Assembly: GCA_963665085.2 (NCBI GenBank)
Contig: CAXXXS010000001.1
Span: 2,232,001-2,296,000 of the forward strand
Source of the DNA: G963665085 sp963665085
GTDB taxonomy: Bacteria; Bacteroidota; Bacteroidia; Bacteroidales; JAAAOM01
Direction: 5' to 3'
DNA: 64,000 nt
Shown here: positions 45,030 through 51,949 of the stretch, piece by piece
Layout of the letters: every line of letters starts with the position of its first letter
Position numbering within the stretch: position 1 is the stretch's first letter
The notes under the pieces: generated by a model
Seen by the model: the letters and a program-made list of their open reading frames with translations, nothing else
What the model was told of the DNA's origin: nothing
The model's database searches: none
Made by a program: the position numbers and the translations under genes

Positions 45030-45446
45030 ATGAGAGAATATAAATCAGAAATAGGTTTGGGAGCTGCGGTTCATAATTGGGAAAATAAAACAGTTCTAAT
45101 TGTTGAGGATGATGAAATTAATTTTTTCTATTTGCGTGAAATTCTTGAGGAAACAAATGTCAACCTTTTATATGCAAATAATGGATTTAAGGCCATTGAT
45201 ACTGTTAAAGAGAATCCTGCAATAGATCTTATTTTAATGGATATGAAGATGCCTTTAATGAATGGATATGAAGCTACATCCAGAATTAAAGCAATAAAAC
45301 CATATATGCCTATTGTAGCACAGACTGCCTATGCATTATCCAGCGAGAGGAAGAAAAGTATGGATGCTGGTTGTGATGGTTATATAACAAAACCAATTAT
45401 GCCTGATGCACTAATTATAGCTCTCTCTAAGTATTTACAGAAATAA
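45030..45446 (+). CDS. stand-alone receiver-domain response regulator
   Basis: A 138-residue protein made of one receiver domain: VLIVEDDEINFFYLREILEET holds the acidic pocket, Asp in DLILMDMKMPLMNGYEATSRI is the phosphoacceptor, and Thr/Lys sites lie in IVAQTAYAL and GYITKPIMPDAL. No output domain is attached. CheY/SpoOF-like shuttle function in a phosphorelay is the likely role; the kinase with the damaged ATP domain, or the intact hybrid kinase near 19123, are candidate partners but are far away. It lies 1 base from the 3' end of the convergent hldD gene. Confidence 0.9.
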   Translation: MREYKSEIGLGAAVHNWENKTVLIVEDDEINFFYLREILEETNVNLLYANNGFKAIDTVKENPAIDLILMDMKMPLMNGYEATSRIKAIKPYMPIVAQTAYALSSERKKSMDAGCDGYITKPIMPDALIIALSKYLQK

Positions 45447-45447
45447 A

Positions 45448-46413
45448 TTAATTATAACTTTTTGATGTTAAGTAATTCTTAACATAATCTTCTACACCTT
45501 TTTCTAAAGAGGTGAATTCTTTTGTATATCCAATACTCCTGATTTTTGACATGTTTGCCTCTGTGAAATATTGATATTTATCCCGGATATCTTCAGGGGT
45601 ATCTATAAAGCTAATGTTTTCTTCTATCCCCATTGATTTGAATGTGTTTTTAACCAAATCTTTAAAAGTCCTGGCATGTCCTGTTCCAAGATTGTAAATG
45701 CCGGAATTCTTTTTGTGTTTCATTAAAAAGAACATTACATCAGCAACATCTTTAACATAAACAAAATCTCTTTTTTGTTCTCCATCTTTAAAGTCAGGGT
45801 TATGAGAACGGAACAATTTCATGGCTTTGGTGGCAGAAATCTGGTTAAAAGCGTGGAAAATAACTGATGCCATTCTTCCTTTGTGATATTCGTTGGGACC
45901 GTAAACATTAAAAAATTTCAGGCCTGCCCAGAAACCAGGTGTTTCCGTCTGTTTTAAAACCCATTTGTCGAATTCGTTCTTTGAGTCACCGTAAGGATTT
46001 AATGGTTTTAATTCAGAAATTATATTGTGATTATCGTCATAACCTAATTCCCCCATTCCATACGTGGCAGCAGAGGATGCATAAACTAATGGGATATCAT
46101 GTTTAGTACATCGTTTCCAAATTTTCTGGGAATATCCAACATTAAGCTCATCAAAAATTGTTTTGTTGAATTCCGTTGTATCTGTTCTTGCTCCTAAATG
46201 AAATATAAAATCAACAGATTTATAGTTTATATCAAGCCACTCAAAAAACTGAGAGCGTTCTATTTTTTCGATAAATTTTTTTGAAGAATAGTTCTTCTCT
46301 TTCTCGGTTTTGGAGAAGTCATCTACTAAAATTAAGTTGTTGTATCCTTCGTTATTAAGCCTTGCAACTAAGTTACTGCTGATAAATCCTGCAGCTCCTG
46401 TAATTATAATCAT
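45448..46413 (-). CDS. hldD: ADP-L-glycero-D-manno-heptose 6-epimerase
   Basis: SDR-superfamily epimerase that turns ADP-D-glycero-manno-heptose into the L form for lipopolysaccharide core. The NAD(P)-binding motif is IIITGAAGFISSNLVARLN (GxxGxxG), with HLGARTDTTE, the catalytic YGDSK (Y-x-x-x-K) in LNPYGDSKNEFDKWV and FFNVYGPNEYHKGRMASVIFHAF, plus FKDGEQKRDFVYVKDVADV, all diagnostic of HldD/RfaD. Length 321 residues is normal. Its 3' end is 1 base from the convergent receiver gene. Confidence 0.93.
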   Translation of the reverse strand: MIIITGAAGFISSNLVARLNNEGYNNLILVDDFSKTEKEKNYSSKKFIEKIERSQFFEWLDINYKSVDFIFHLGARTDTTEFNKTIFDELNVGYSQKIWKRCTKHDIPLVYASSAATYGMGELGYDDNHNIISELKPLNPYGDSKNEFDKWVLKQTETPGFWAGLKFFNVYGPNEYHKGRMASVIFHAFNQISATKAMKLFRSHNPDFKDGEQKRDFVYVKDVADVMFFLMKHKKNSGIYNLGTGHARTFKDLVKNTFKSMGIEENISFIDTPEDIRDKYQYFTEANMSKIRSIGYTKEFTSLEKGVEDYVKNYLTSKSYN

Positions 46414-46448
46414 ATCCGAATATTTTTCTGCAAAGGAAATAAAATTTG

Positions 46449-47138
46449 CTACAAATCATGAATTTCTGCAATGATACTTAGCATAACCTGGGTTAGGTTT
46501 TCAATAGCTTTGGATACATTCCAGTTATCTACGTTTCTGATTTCAACATAGTTAGATATTGCACGTATTTGATAGAAAGGAATAGTTTCACTCATACAAA
46601 CGTAGAAGAAAGCTGCCCCTTCCATGGTTTCAATATCAGGATTGAATTTTTCTTTTACTTTATCAATATTTGCCTGGTTGCCATTAACAGTATTAACAGT
46701 TATCCCATTAACTGCTGCTAATTTATCAATCTCGTTGAAAGTAAATGGGGTTTCGTTTTTTAGTACGCATTCAGAGAAAGGGTAGGTGTCAGCATCTAGC
46801 ATTTCTTTCTCGCAGAGGGTATAGAATTTATCATTGTCCTCAAATCCTAAATCAGCAAACTGATCTTCAACAACATTAACAACATATCCTATCTCAAGAA
46901 AGTGGTCGTAACTACCGGCAGTCCCGATATTAAAAGCCATATCATAATTGAGTAAGGATAGGATTTTTGTTAAGTAATACGTTGTAAAGGCAGAACCATA
47001 CCCGGTTATTAGAATATCTATACCAAGCTCTTTGTATTTATAACTCGAAAAATTTTTTTCAATCTGATGAAGAAATTCTAAATGTTGTTTCAGAGAATAT
47101 ACTTCTTTATTTGTAGCTGCAATGATTAATATTTTCAC
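46449..47138 (-). CDS. mqnB: futalosine hydrolase
   Basis: Nucleosidase of the futalosine route to menaquinone; it releases hypoxanthine from futalosine. The nucleoside phosphorylase-like fold is visible in ILITGYGSAFTTYYLTKIL, YDMAFNIGTAGSYDHFLEIGYVVNVVEDQFADLGFED and PDIETMEGAAFFYVCMSETIPFYQIRAISNYVEIRNVDNW, where the E-G-A-A and the S-N-Y-V segment suit MqnB rather than MTA/SAH nucleosidase. Length 229 residues. Whether the rest of the pathway (mqnA, mqnC, mqnD) is elsewhere in the genome is not visible here. It lies 35 bases upstream of hldD in the same orientation, so one operon is plausible. Confidence 0.85.
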   Translation of the reverse strand: MKILIIAATNKEVYSLKQHLEFLHQIEKNFSSYKYKELGIDILITGYGSAFTTYYLTKILSLLNYDMAFNIGTAGSYDHFLEIGYVVNVVEDQFADLGFEDNDKFYTLCEKEMLDADTYPFSECVLKNETPFTFNEIDKLAAVNGITVNTVNGNQANIDKVKEKFNPDIETMEGAAFFYVCMSETIPFYQIRAISNYVEIRNVDNWNVSKAIENLTQVMLSIIAEIHDL

Positions 47139-47162
47139 TTATTTCCTCTTATTTAAAAATAG

Positions 47163-47170
47163 TACCTTTG
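47163..47170 (+). promoter_or_regulatory. candidate -7 element (TACCTTTG) for the queD-like/folE operon
   Basis: Exact match to TAnnTTTG, about 53 bases ahead of the ATG at 47223 in the divergent intergenic region. No clear TTG at the -33 position. Confidence 0.4.
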
Positions 47171-47222
47171 GATGCTATATTCAAATTTAATCATAATAAC
47201 CAAGTTTTATATACAATAAGCG

Positions 47223-47636
47223 ATGATATATCTCACAAGAAGGGAAAGATTTAATGCCGCACACCGTATGTTTCGAGAAGAATGGAGTGATGAAAAGAAC
47301 ATGGAAGTATATGGAAAGTGCTCTAATCCTAATTGGCATGGGCATAATTATGAGCTTTATGTTACTGTAAAAGGTGAATTAAATCCTGAAATAGGTTATG
47401 TTGTTAATTTAAAAACATTGAGTAAAATCATTAAAGAACAGGTAGTTGATAAGATTGATCATAAAAACATGAATGTTGAGGTTGATTTTATGGAAGGGAA
47501 AATCGCTTCATCTGAGAATTTGGCTATTTCAATTTGGGATGTACTTGAACCTTATATAAAAGAATTGGGAATTGAATTACATAGTATTAAACTAGAAGAA
47601 ACAGAAAATAATTTTATTGAATATCGAAAAGAATAA
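47223..47636 (+). CDS. 6-carboxytetrahydropterin synthase/6-pyruvoyl-tetrahydropterin synthase family (QueD-like)
   Basis: Zinc enzyme of the PTPS/QueD family. The zinc-ligand histidines are in RFNAAHRM and NWHGHNYEL, and the catalytic Cys in YGKCSNPNWHGH; the catalytic His/Asp region is KIDHKNMNVEV and the C-terminal Glu is in IELHSIKLEETENNFIEY. Length 137 residues fits. It converts dihydroneopterin triphosphate to 6-carboxytetrahydropterin (queuosine/7-deazapurine pathway) or to a pyruvoyl product, and the next gene folE provides the substrate. A queD role is favoured, but other deazaguanine genes are not in the window. One base separates the two genes. Confidence 0.88.
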   Translation: MIYLTRRERFNAAHRMFREEWSDEKNMEVYGKCSNPNWHGHNYELYVTVKGELNPEIGYVVNLKTLSKIIKEQVVDKIDHKNMNVEVDFMEGKIASSENLAISIWDVLEPYIKELGIELHSIKLEETENNFIEYRKE

Positions 47637-47637
47637 A

Positions 47638-48285
47638 ATGGCAACGAATAAATTTAAGGAAGACTATAATCATTTTGTTGATGAGGAGGGATATACCCGA
47701 ATCGACAGGTTTAACCAAGAGGTAACCGATGAACTTACTGGTTATTATAAAAAAATAATATCCAGTTTAGGTGAAGATCCTGAACGTGAAGGATTACTAG
47801 ACACTCCAACACGTGTTGCAAAATCGATGCAGTTTTTATTACAGGGATATAAAATGGATCCTGTCAAGATTTTGACTTCTGCAAAATTTGCAGAAGAATA
47901 TCAACAAATGGTATTGGTGAAAGATATTGATTTGTTTTCGATGTGTGAGCATCATATGATACCATTTTTTGGAAAAGCTCATGTAGCATATATTCCCAAT
48001 GGATATATTACAGGATTAAGCAAAATTGCACGTGTTGTTGAAGCTTTTTCAAGAAGATTGCAAGTTCAGGAAAGGCTTACAACACAAATTAGAAATTGTA
48101 TCCAGGAGACACTAAAGCCTTTAGGTGTTGCTGTTGTTATAGAAGCAAAACATTTATGTATGGTAATGCGAGGTGTACAAAAACAAAATTCTGTTACAAC
48201 AACATCTGCTTTTACAGGGGCCTTTATTAAAGATTCAAAAACAAGGGAAGAATTTATCCATTTGATTGGAAGTAAATTGCATTAG
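47638..48285 (+). CDS. folE: GTP cyclohydrolase I
   Basis: Converts GTP to dihydroneopterin triphosphate. I use ATG 47638; a longer frame starting at 47617 overlaps the previous gene. Family signatures are LLDTPTRVAKSM, VLVKDIDLFSMCEHHMIPFFGKAHVAYIPNGYITGLSKIARVVEAFSRRLQVQERLTTQI and VVIEAKHLCMVMRGVQKQNSVTTTSAFTGAF, with the zinc ligands Cys/His in SMCEHH and the second Cys in HLCM. Length 215 residues. The start lies one base after the queD-like stop, so the two are translated together. Confidence 0.96.
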   Translation: MATNKFKEDYNHFVDEEGYTRIDRFNQEVTDELTGYYKKIISSLGEDPEREGLLDTPTRVAKSMQFLLQGYKMDPVKILTSAKFAEEYQQMVLVKDIDLFSMCEHHMIPFFGKAHVAYIPNGYITGLSKIARVVEAFSRRLQVQERLTTQIRNCIQETLKPLGVAVVIEAKHLCMVMRGVQKQNSVTTTSAFTGAFIKDSKTREEFIHLIGSKLH

Positions 48286-48322
48286 TTTTTTTGATAATGG
48301 TAATCAGTGATCAGTATTCAGT

Positions 48323-48383
48323 AAGCAGTAATCGGCAATCGGTGAACAGTTGGTGTTAGTTTACTGATTACCGATTACTGCTT
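48323..48383. repeat. long imperfect hairpin (24-bp arms) between folE and the ABC ATPase
   Basis: AAGCAGTAATCGG (48323-48335) is the exact reverse complement of CCGATTACTGCTT (48371-48383). Pairing continues inward to 48346/48360, giving 24-bp arms with one C-A mismatch and two G-T pairs, around a 13-base loop. It is immediately downstream of both convergent genes and may act as terminator or be a REP-like repeat. Confidence 0.7.
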
Positions 48384-48387
48384 CAAC

Positions 48388-49086
48388 CTATCTCGCTTCA
48401 ACTTCAACTTTATTTGTTACTTCAGAATGGATTAATCCATCCTCAATTCGAATAACACGATTTCCATATTTCGCATTTGTTTCTGAGTGGGTAACCTGGA
48501 TAATTGTCATTCTTTCATCCTGATTTAGTTTGCTTAATAATTCCATGATTACTTTTCCCTGGTCTGAGTGGAGGTTGCCAGTAGGTTCATCCGCTAATAA
48601 AATTCGAGGTTTTCCAATAATTGCCCGGGCTATTCCTACAAGTTGTTGTTGTCCTCCGGAGAGTTGGTTGGGAAATAAGTCTTTTTTTGCAACAATGTTA
48701 AATCGGTCAAGAATATCTGCAACTAAAGCTTTTCTTTCTCTGGATTTTACACCTTTGTAAATAAGTGGCGTTTCAATATTTTCATAAACATTTAGTTCGT
48801 CAATTAAGTGGTATGCCTGAAAAATGAAGCCTATTAAATTTCTATGATATTCTGCTTTCCTTTTTTCTTTTAGATGGAGTACAGATTCTCCAAATAGTTT
48901 GTAGTCACCTTCATTAGGTTCATCCAACAAGCCTATGATATTAAGGAGAGTGGATTTACCAGCACCACTGGGACCCATTACAGAAATAAATTCGCCTTCC
49001 TGAATAGTAAGATCAATATCTTTTAAGACAAAATTTCTTTGAAATTTACTGTCATAGTATCTGTAGATGTTTTTTAATTCTATCAT
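48388..49086 (-). CDS. ABC transporter ATP-binding protein (MacB/LolD type)
   Basis: Cytoplasmic ATPase for the MacB-like permeases in this island. The Walker A motif is GPSGAGKST, the signature motif LSGGQQQLVGIARAI, Walker B RILLADEPTG, and the H-loop VTHSETNA. Length 232 residues matches LolD/MacB-type ATPases. It is preceded by its own sigma-54-type promoter and upstream boxes (49117-49226), so it is not simply the tail of the permease operon. One ATPase against four permeases in the window suggests that it drives more than one exporter. The transported substrate is unknown. Confidence 0.92.
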   Translation of the reverse strand: MIELKNIYRYYDSKFQRNFVLKDIDLTIQEGEFISVMGPSGAGKSTLLNIIGLLDEPNEGDYKLFGESVLHLKEKRKAEYHRNLIGFIFQAYHLIDELNVYENIETPLIYKGVKSRERKALVADILDRFNIVAKKDLFPNQLSGGQQQLVGIARAIIGKPRILLADEPTGNLHSDQGKVIMELLSKLNQDERMTIIQVTHSETNAKYGNRVIRIEDGLIHSEVTNKVEVEAR

Positions 49087-49116
49087 AATTCAAAAATATG
49101 GTTCGAAAGTTTGTCT

Positions 49117-49133
49117 TACAACCCTTATACCAA
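49117..49133 (-). promoter_or_regulatory. sigma-54-type promoter of the ABC ATPase
   Basis: Minus-strand TTGGTATAAGGGTTGTA has GG at -24 and TTG at -12, with the standard 10 bases between GG and the -12 dinucleotide, but the -12 dinucleotide is GT instead of GC. The predicted start is near 49106, about 20 bases ahead of the ATG. Support comes mainly from the exact 56-base spacing to the upstream boxes, shared with two permease promoters. Confidence 0.6.
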
Positions 49134-49186
49134 TATGGTTAATTTTCTTTAAATCAGTTAACTGAAGTTGTGGGTTGATAATTAAG

Positions 49187-49226
49187 TGTCAATTTTTTTT
49201 ACAATTTATTGTCAAATATTTAGACA
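49187..49226 (-). promoter_or_regulatory. twin 17-bp upstream activator boxes, ABC ATPase
   Basis: Read on the plus strand: TGTCAATTTTTTTTACA (49187-49203) and TGTCAAATATTTAGACA (49210-49226). The centres are 23 bp apart, about two helical turns, and the first box starts 56 bases from the -24 GG. Both match the family TGTmAAwwwTTTTrCA seen at 54357-54396 and 56969-57008. They should bind an enhancer-type activator dimer pair. Confidence 0.6.
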
Positions 49227-49245
49227 TTTATGAAGGACTTCAAAA

Positions 49246-49281
49246 ATAAAAAAGCCAGCTTCGATTTATTGAGAGCTGGCT
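49246..49281 (-). terminator. rho-independent terminator after permease 1
   Basis: On the minus strand AGCCAGCT pairs with AGCTGGCT (arms 49274-49281 and 49253-49260) and a T6 run follows. It ends permease 1 transcription and separates it from the ATPase promoter. Confidence 0.85.
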
Positions 49282-49354
49282 CTAATTTACTAACTATTAT
49301 AATAAAGAGAGACGAGGGATAGCAAGTTTAATTTATTGTATTTTGGTTTTTAAA

Positions 49355-51739
49355 TTATTCATACCTCAAAGTCTCTATCGGATTTTTATTGGCTGCTTTG
49401 ATTGTCTGGAAACTTACAGTTAATAATGCAATAATCATGGCACTTAAACCTGAGATGATAAATATCCACCAACTAATTGTTGTCTTATAAACAAAATTTT
49501 TTAGCCAATAATTTATTGCGTATGTTGCTAAAGGTATAGCAAATAGAAAAGCTAATGTTACCCATTTGATAAAATCTTTGTTTAAGGCCATTGTTACTTC
49601 ATAAACTTTGGCTCCATTAACTTTTCGGATTCCAATTTCTTTCGTGCGCTGTTTTCCTACTAGAGAGGATAAACCAAATAATCCCAGGCTAGCAATTATA
49701 ATTGCAATGACAGACATCAATCCAATTGTTTTTGATAATTGAATTTCTGATTTATAAAGGTTTTTTAGTGTGTCATCAACAAATTCGTAATTAAAGGCTG
49801 TGCTACCTGTATTATTCCAAATTTCTTCGATATCTTCTATTGTTTGTACAATATTTTCACTACGTATTCTTATTGCTACATCATTTGTCATGGAAGGATT
49901 TAGACCAATAATCGTGGGTTTAATTGCTTCATGAAGTGTATACATGTTAAAATCGCTGATTAGACCTACTACTTCCCCAAATGCAGTTTCTTCGCCAATA
50001 ATATCTGTTAGGCCTAAAGCTTCAATTGCTGATTCATTAACAAGTACACCCGAATTTGTTTTTTCTTTATCAAAGTCTGAACCCAAAAGAACATTAATTC
50101 CCATTGTTTCAGCAAAATTATAATCAACAAAAAGACCTATCATCTGGGTCATTTCATCATGATTATCAACCCTGGGGATACTCACAAACATACGATTATC
50201 GGTAGGAGGCATCCATAATGTGCCACATGTATTAAGTACATTGGGATTTTTCTCGAGTTCTTGTTTAACGAGATCTAAATCTCGTCCCCCAAGTGATACT
50301 CTTACCAAACCTTCTTTTTTAAATCCTAAATCCTTATTGAGAGCGAAGTGAACCTGCTTCTGCATGAGCATTAAAAACGTAATTAAAGATATAAATACGG
50401 TTATCTGAAATACTACAAGAGCATTTTTCCAATTAAATTTATTTCTCGATATAAGAATTCGGTTATGGAGAACATCTATGGTATTTAATGAGGTAAACCG
50501 TAAAGTAGCCAGATAGCCAGAAAGTAAACCTGTTAATGCAGTGATAAGAACCAAAACACTTAAACTCAGGATAAACTGGTTGCTTAATTCTAAAATATAA
50601 TCTTTACCCAAAATCTCACTGATGTAAGGTAAAGAAATGTGGGCAACGATTATTGCCAGAGGAAGAGATGAAAAAGTTATAATTGTAGATTCGGTAATCA
50701 TTTGAAAAAGCAGGCTCTTGCTTTGAGCTCCACATATTTTATTAATGGCAAATGCTTTTTTCTGTTCCATTGCTTTGGCTGATGCCAGATTGAGGTAATT
50801 TATACTAGCAACAATTAATATAACTAAACCAATTGAAGCCAAAACATAAAGCAGGGTTTTATCCCCCAAATCACCATTGTTGTTGTCTACTATCTGTCCC
50901 GAATCAAAATAAATCTTAGAAAAAGGTTGAAGTGCGAGTGATAGATTAATATTCTCTGTTGAGTACTGTTCTCCTATTTCTTTCAGTTTCTTTTCAAAGG
51001 CATTAACGTTTGTTTCTTTTTTTAGAAGTAAATAATTGGTAAAGAAAACTCCTTCCCAGGCTTCCTTTAAAGATTTGGAATCGGGTTTGATTCCGGTTGA
51101 AACCATTACTTTCTGTAGATGGTCAATTCCAAAGTCAATACTTGTAATTACTTTTGGTTTAATGGTAGAATTTTCGGGTAGGTCTTTGTAAACCCCGGAA
51201 ACTTCCATGATGTTTTCCTCTCCTTGTATTTTTAATGTGATTGATTTCCCTATTGGATCTGCATCGTTGAAATATTTTTTAGCCAGTTCATGACTAAGAA
51301 ACACTTTATTCTTTGTGTGGTCGAAATTCTCTAAGCTACCTTTTATAAGGGGGATTGAGAAGATATCAAGAAATGAACGCTCGGAACAGATTAGATTTGT
51401 TTCTTCGATAAATTCATAGTTTTTTTTTATCTCGAACTCACGTATGTTATACTGATGAGCGTATTGCTCTACTTCATCGAAATTCCCGGCAAGTACTTCT
51501 CCCAGAACATATGGTGTATTGGCCCATGTGTTGTTGTCAATCTCATTGTAATTAATTACCCTGTATATTCTATCTTTATTTGCAAAGGACTTGTCGCTGG
51601 TTAGTTCGTTAACAACAAAAACAATAATAACAGATACAATTCCTAATCCTAAAACAAGTCCTAAAACACTAATTACTGTGTTTGTAAGATCTTTTCTCAA
51701 TCTTCTGATGCTTATTACGAAATTATTTTTGATGTTCAT
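49355..51739 (-). CDS. MacB/FtsX-type ABC transporter permease 1
   Basis: Permease of a MacB-like exporter, 794 residues. It has an N-terminal helix (TNTVISVLGLVLGLGIVSVIIVFVVNEL), a large periplasmic MacB_PCD domain, three helices, a second periplasmic domain and a final FtsX block (RTKEIGIRKVNGAKVYEVTMALNKDFIKWVTLAFLFAIPLATYAINYWLKNF) ending NPIETLRYE. I start at ATG 51739 (MNIKNNF); a longer frame begins seven codons upstream. It is not a close copy of the other three permeases. The upstream region 51740-51949 lacks the sigma-54 pattern, so its promoter is unknown. A terminator follows at 49246-49281. Confidence 0.88.
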   Translation of the reverse strand: MNIKNNFVISIRRLRKDLTNTVISVLGLVLGLGIVSVIIVFVVNELTSDKSFANKDRIYRVINYNEIDNNTWANTPYVLGEVLAGNFDEVEQYAHQYNIREFEIKKNYEFIEETNLICSERSFLDIFSIPLIKGSLENFDHTKNKVFLSHELAKKYFNDADPIGKSITLKIQGEENIMEVSGVYKDLPENSTIKPKVITSIDFGIDHLQKVMVSTGIKPDSKSLKEAWEGVFFTNYLLLKKETNVNAFEKKLKEIGEQYSTENINLSLALQPFSKIYFDSGQIVDNNNGDLGDKTLLYVLASIGLVILIVASINYLNLASAKAMEQKKAFAINKICGAQSKSLLFQMITESTIITFSSLPLAIIVAHISLPYISEILGKDYILELSNQFILSLSVLVLITALTGLLSGYLATLRFTSLNTIDVLHNRILISRNKFNWKNALVVFQITVFISLITFLMLMQKQVHFALNKDLGFKKEGLVRVSLGGRDLDLVKQELEKNPNVLNTCGTLWMPPTDNRMFVSIPRVDNHDEMTQMIGLFVDYNFAETMGINVLLGSDFDKEKTNSGVLVNESAIEALGLTDIIGEETAFGEVVGLISDFNMYTLHEAIKPTIIGLNPSMTNDVAIRIRSENIVQTIEDIEEIWNNTGSTAFNYEFVDDTLKNLYKSEIQLSKTIGLMSVIAIIIASLGLFGLSSLVGKQRTKEIGIRKVNGAKVYEVTMALNKDFIKWVTLAFLFAIPLATYAINYWLKNFVYKTTISWWIFIISGLSAMIIALLTVSFQTIKAANKNPIETLRYE

Positions 51740-51805
51740 TTTTGTTTTTTTTATTATCAATTTAATATCGTTACGTTAAGGAGCCAACGCTGTCAGGAGC
51801 TGCGC

Positions 51806-51847
51806 ACGCTGACAGGTTTAAGTCGCAGTATATCGACCTGTCAGCGT
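51806..51847. repeat. 12-bp inverted repeat with CTGACAGG motifs
   Basis: ACGCTGACAGGT (51806-51817) is the exact reverse complement of ACCTGTCAGCGT (51836-51847), with an 18-base loop. Further copies of TGTCAGG/CCTGACAG lie at about 51790 and 51855, so the whole 80-base stretch is a nest of related palindromes between permease 2 and permease 1. It may be a dispersed repeat or a terminator. Confidence 0.65.
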
Positions 51848-51949
51848 TTTTAAACCTGACAGCCTCAACTATAGAATCGTTAACTAAACGACTTCATTAT
51901 CAATTAGTAATTGAAATTTTCAATATAGCTTTTTTTTATTTATCATTAA

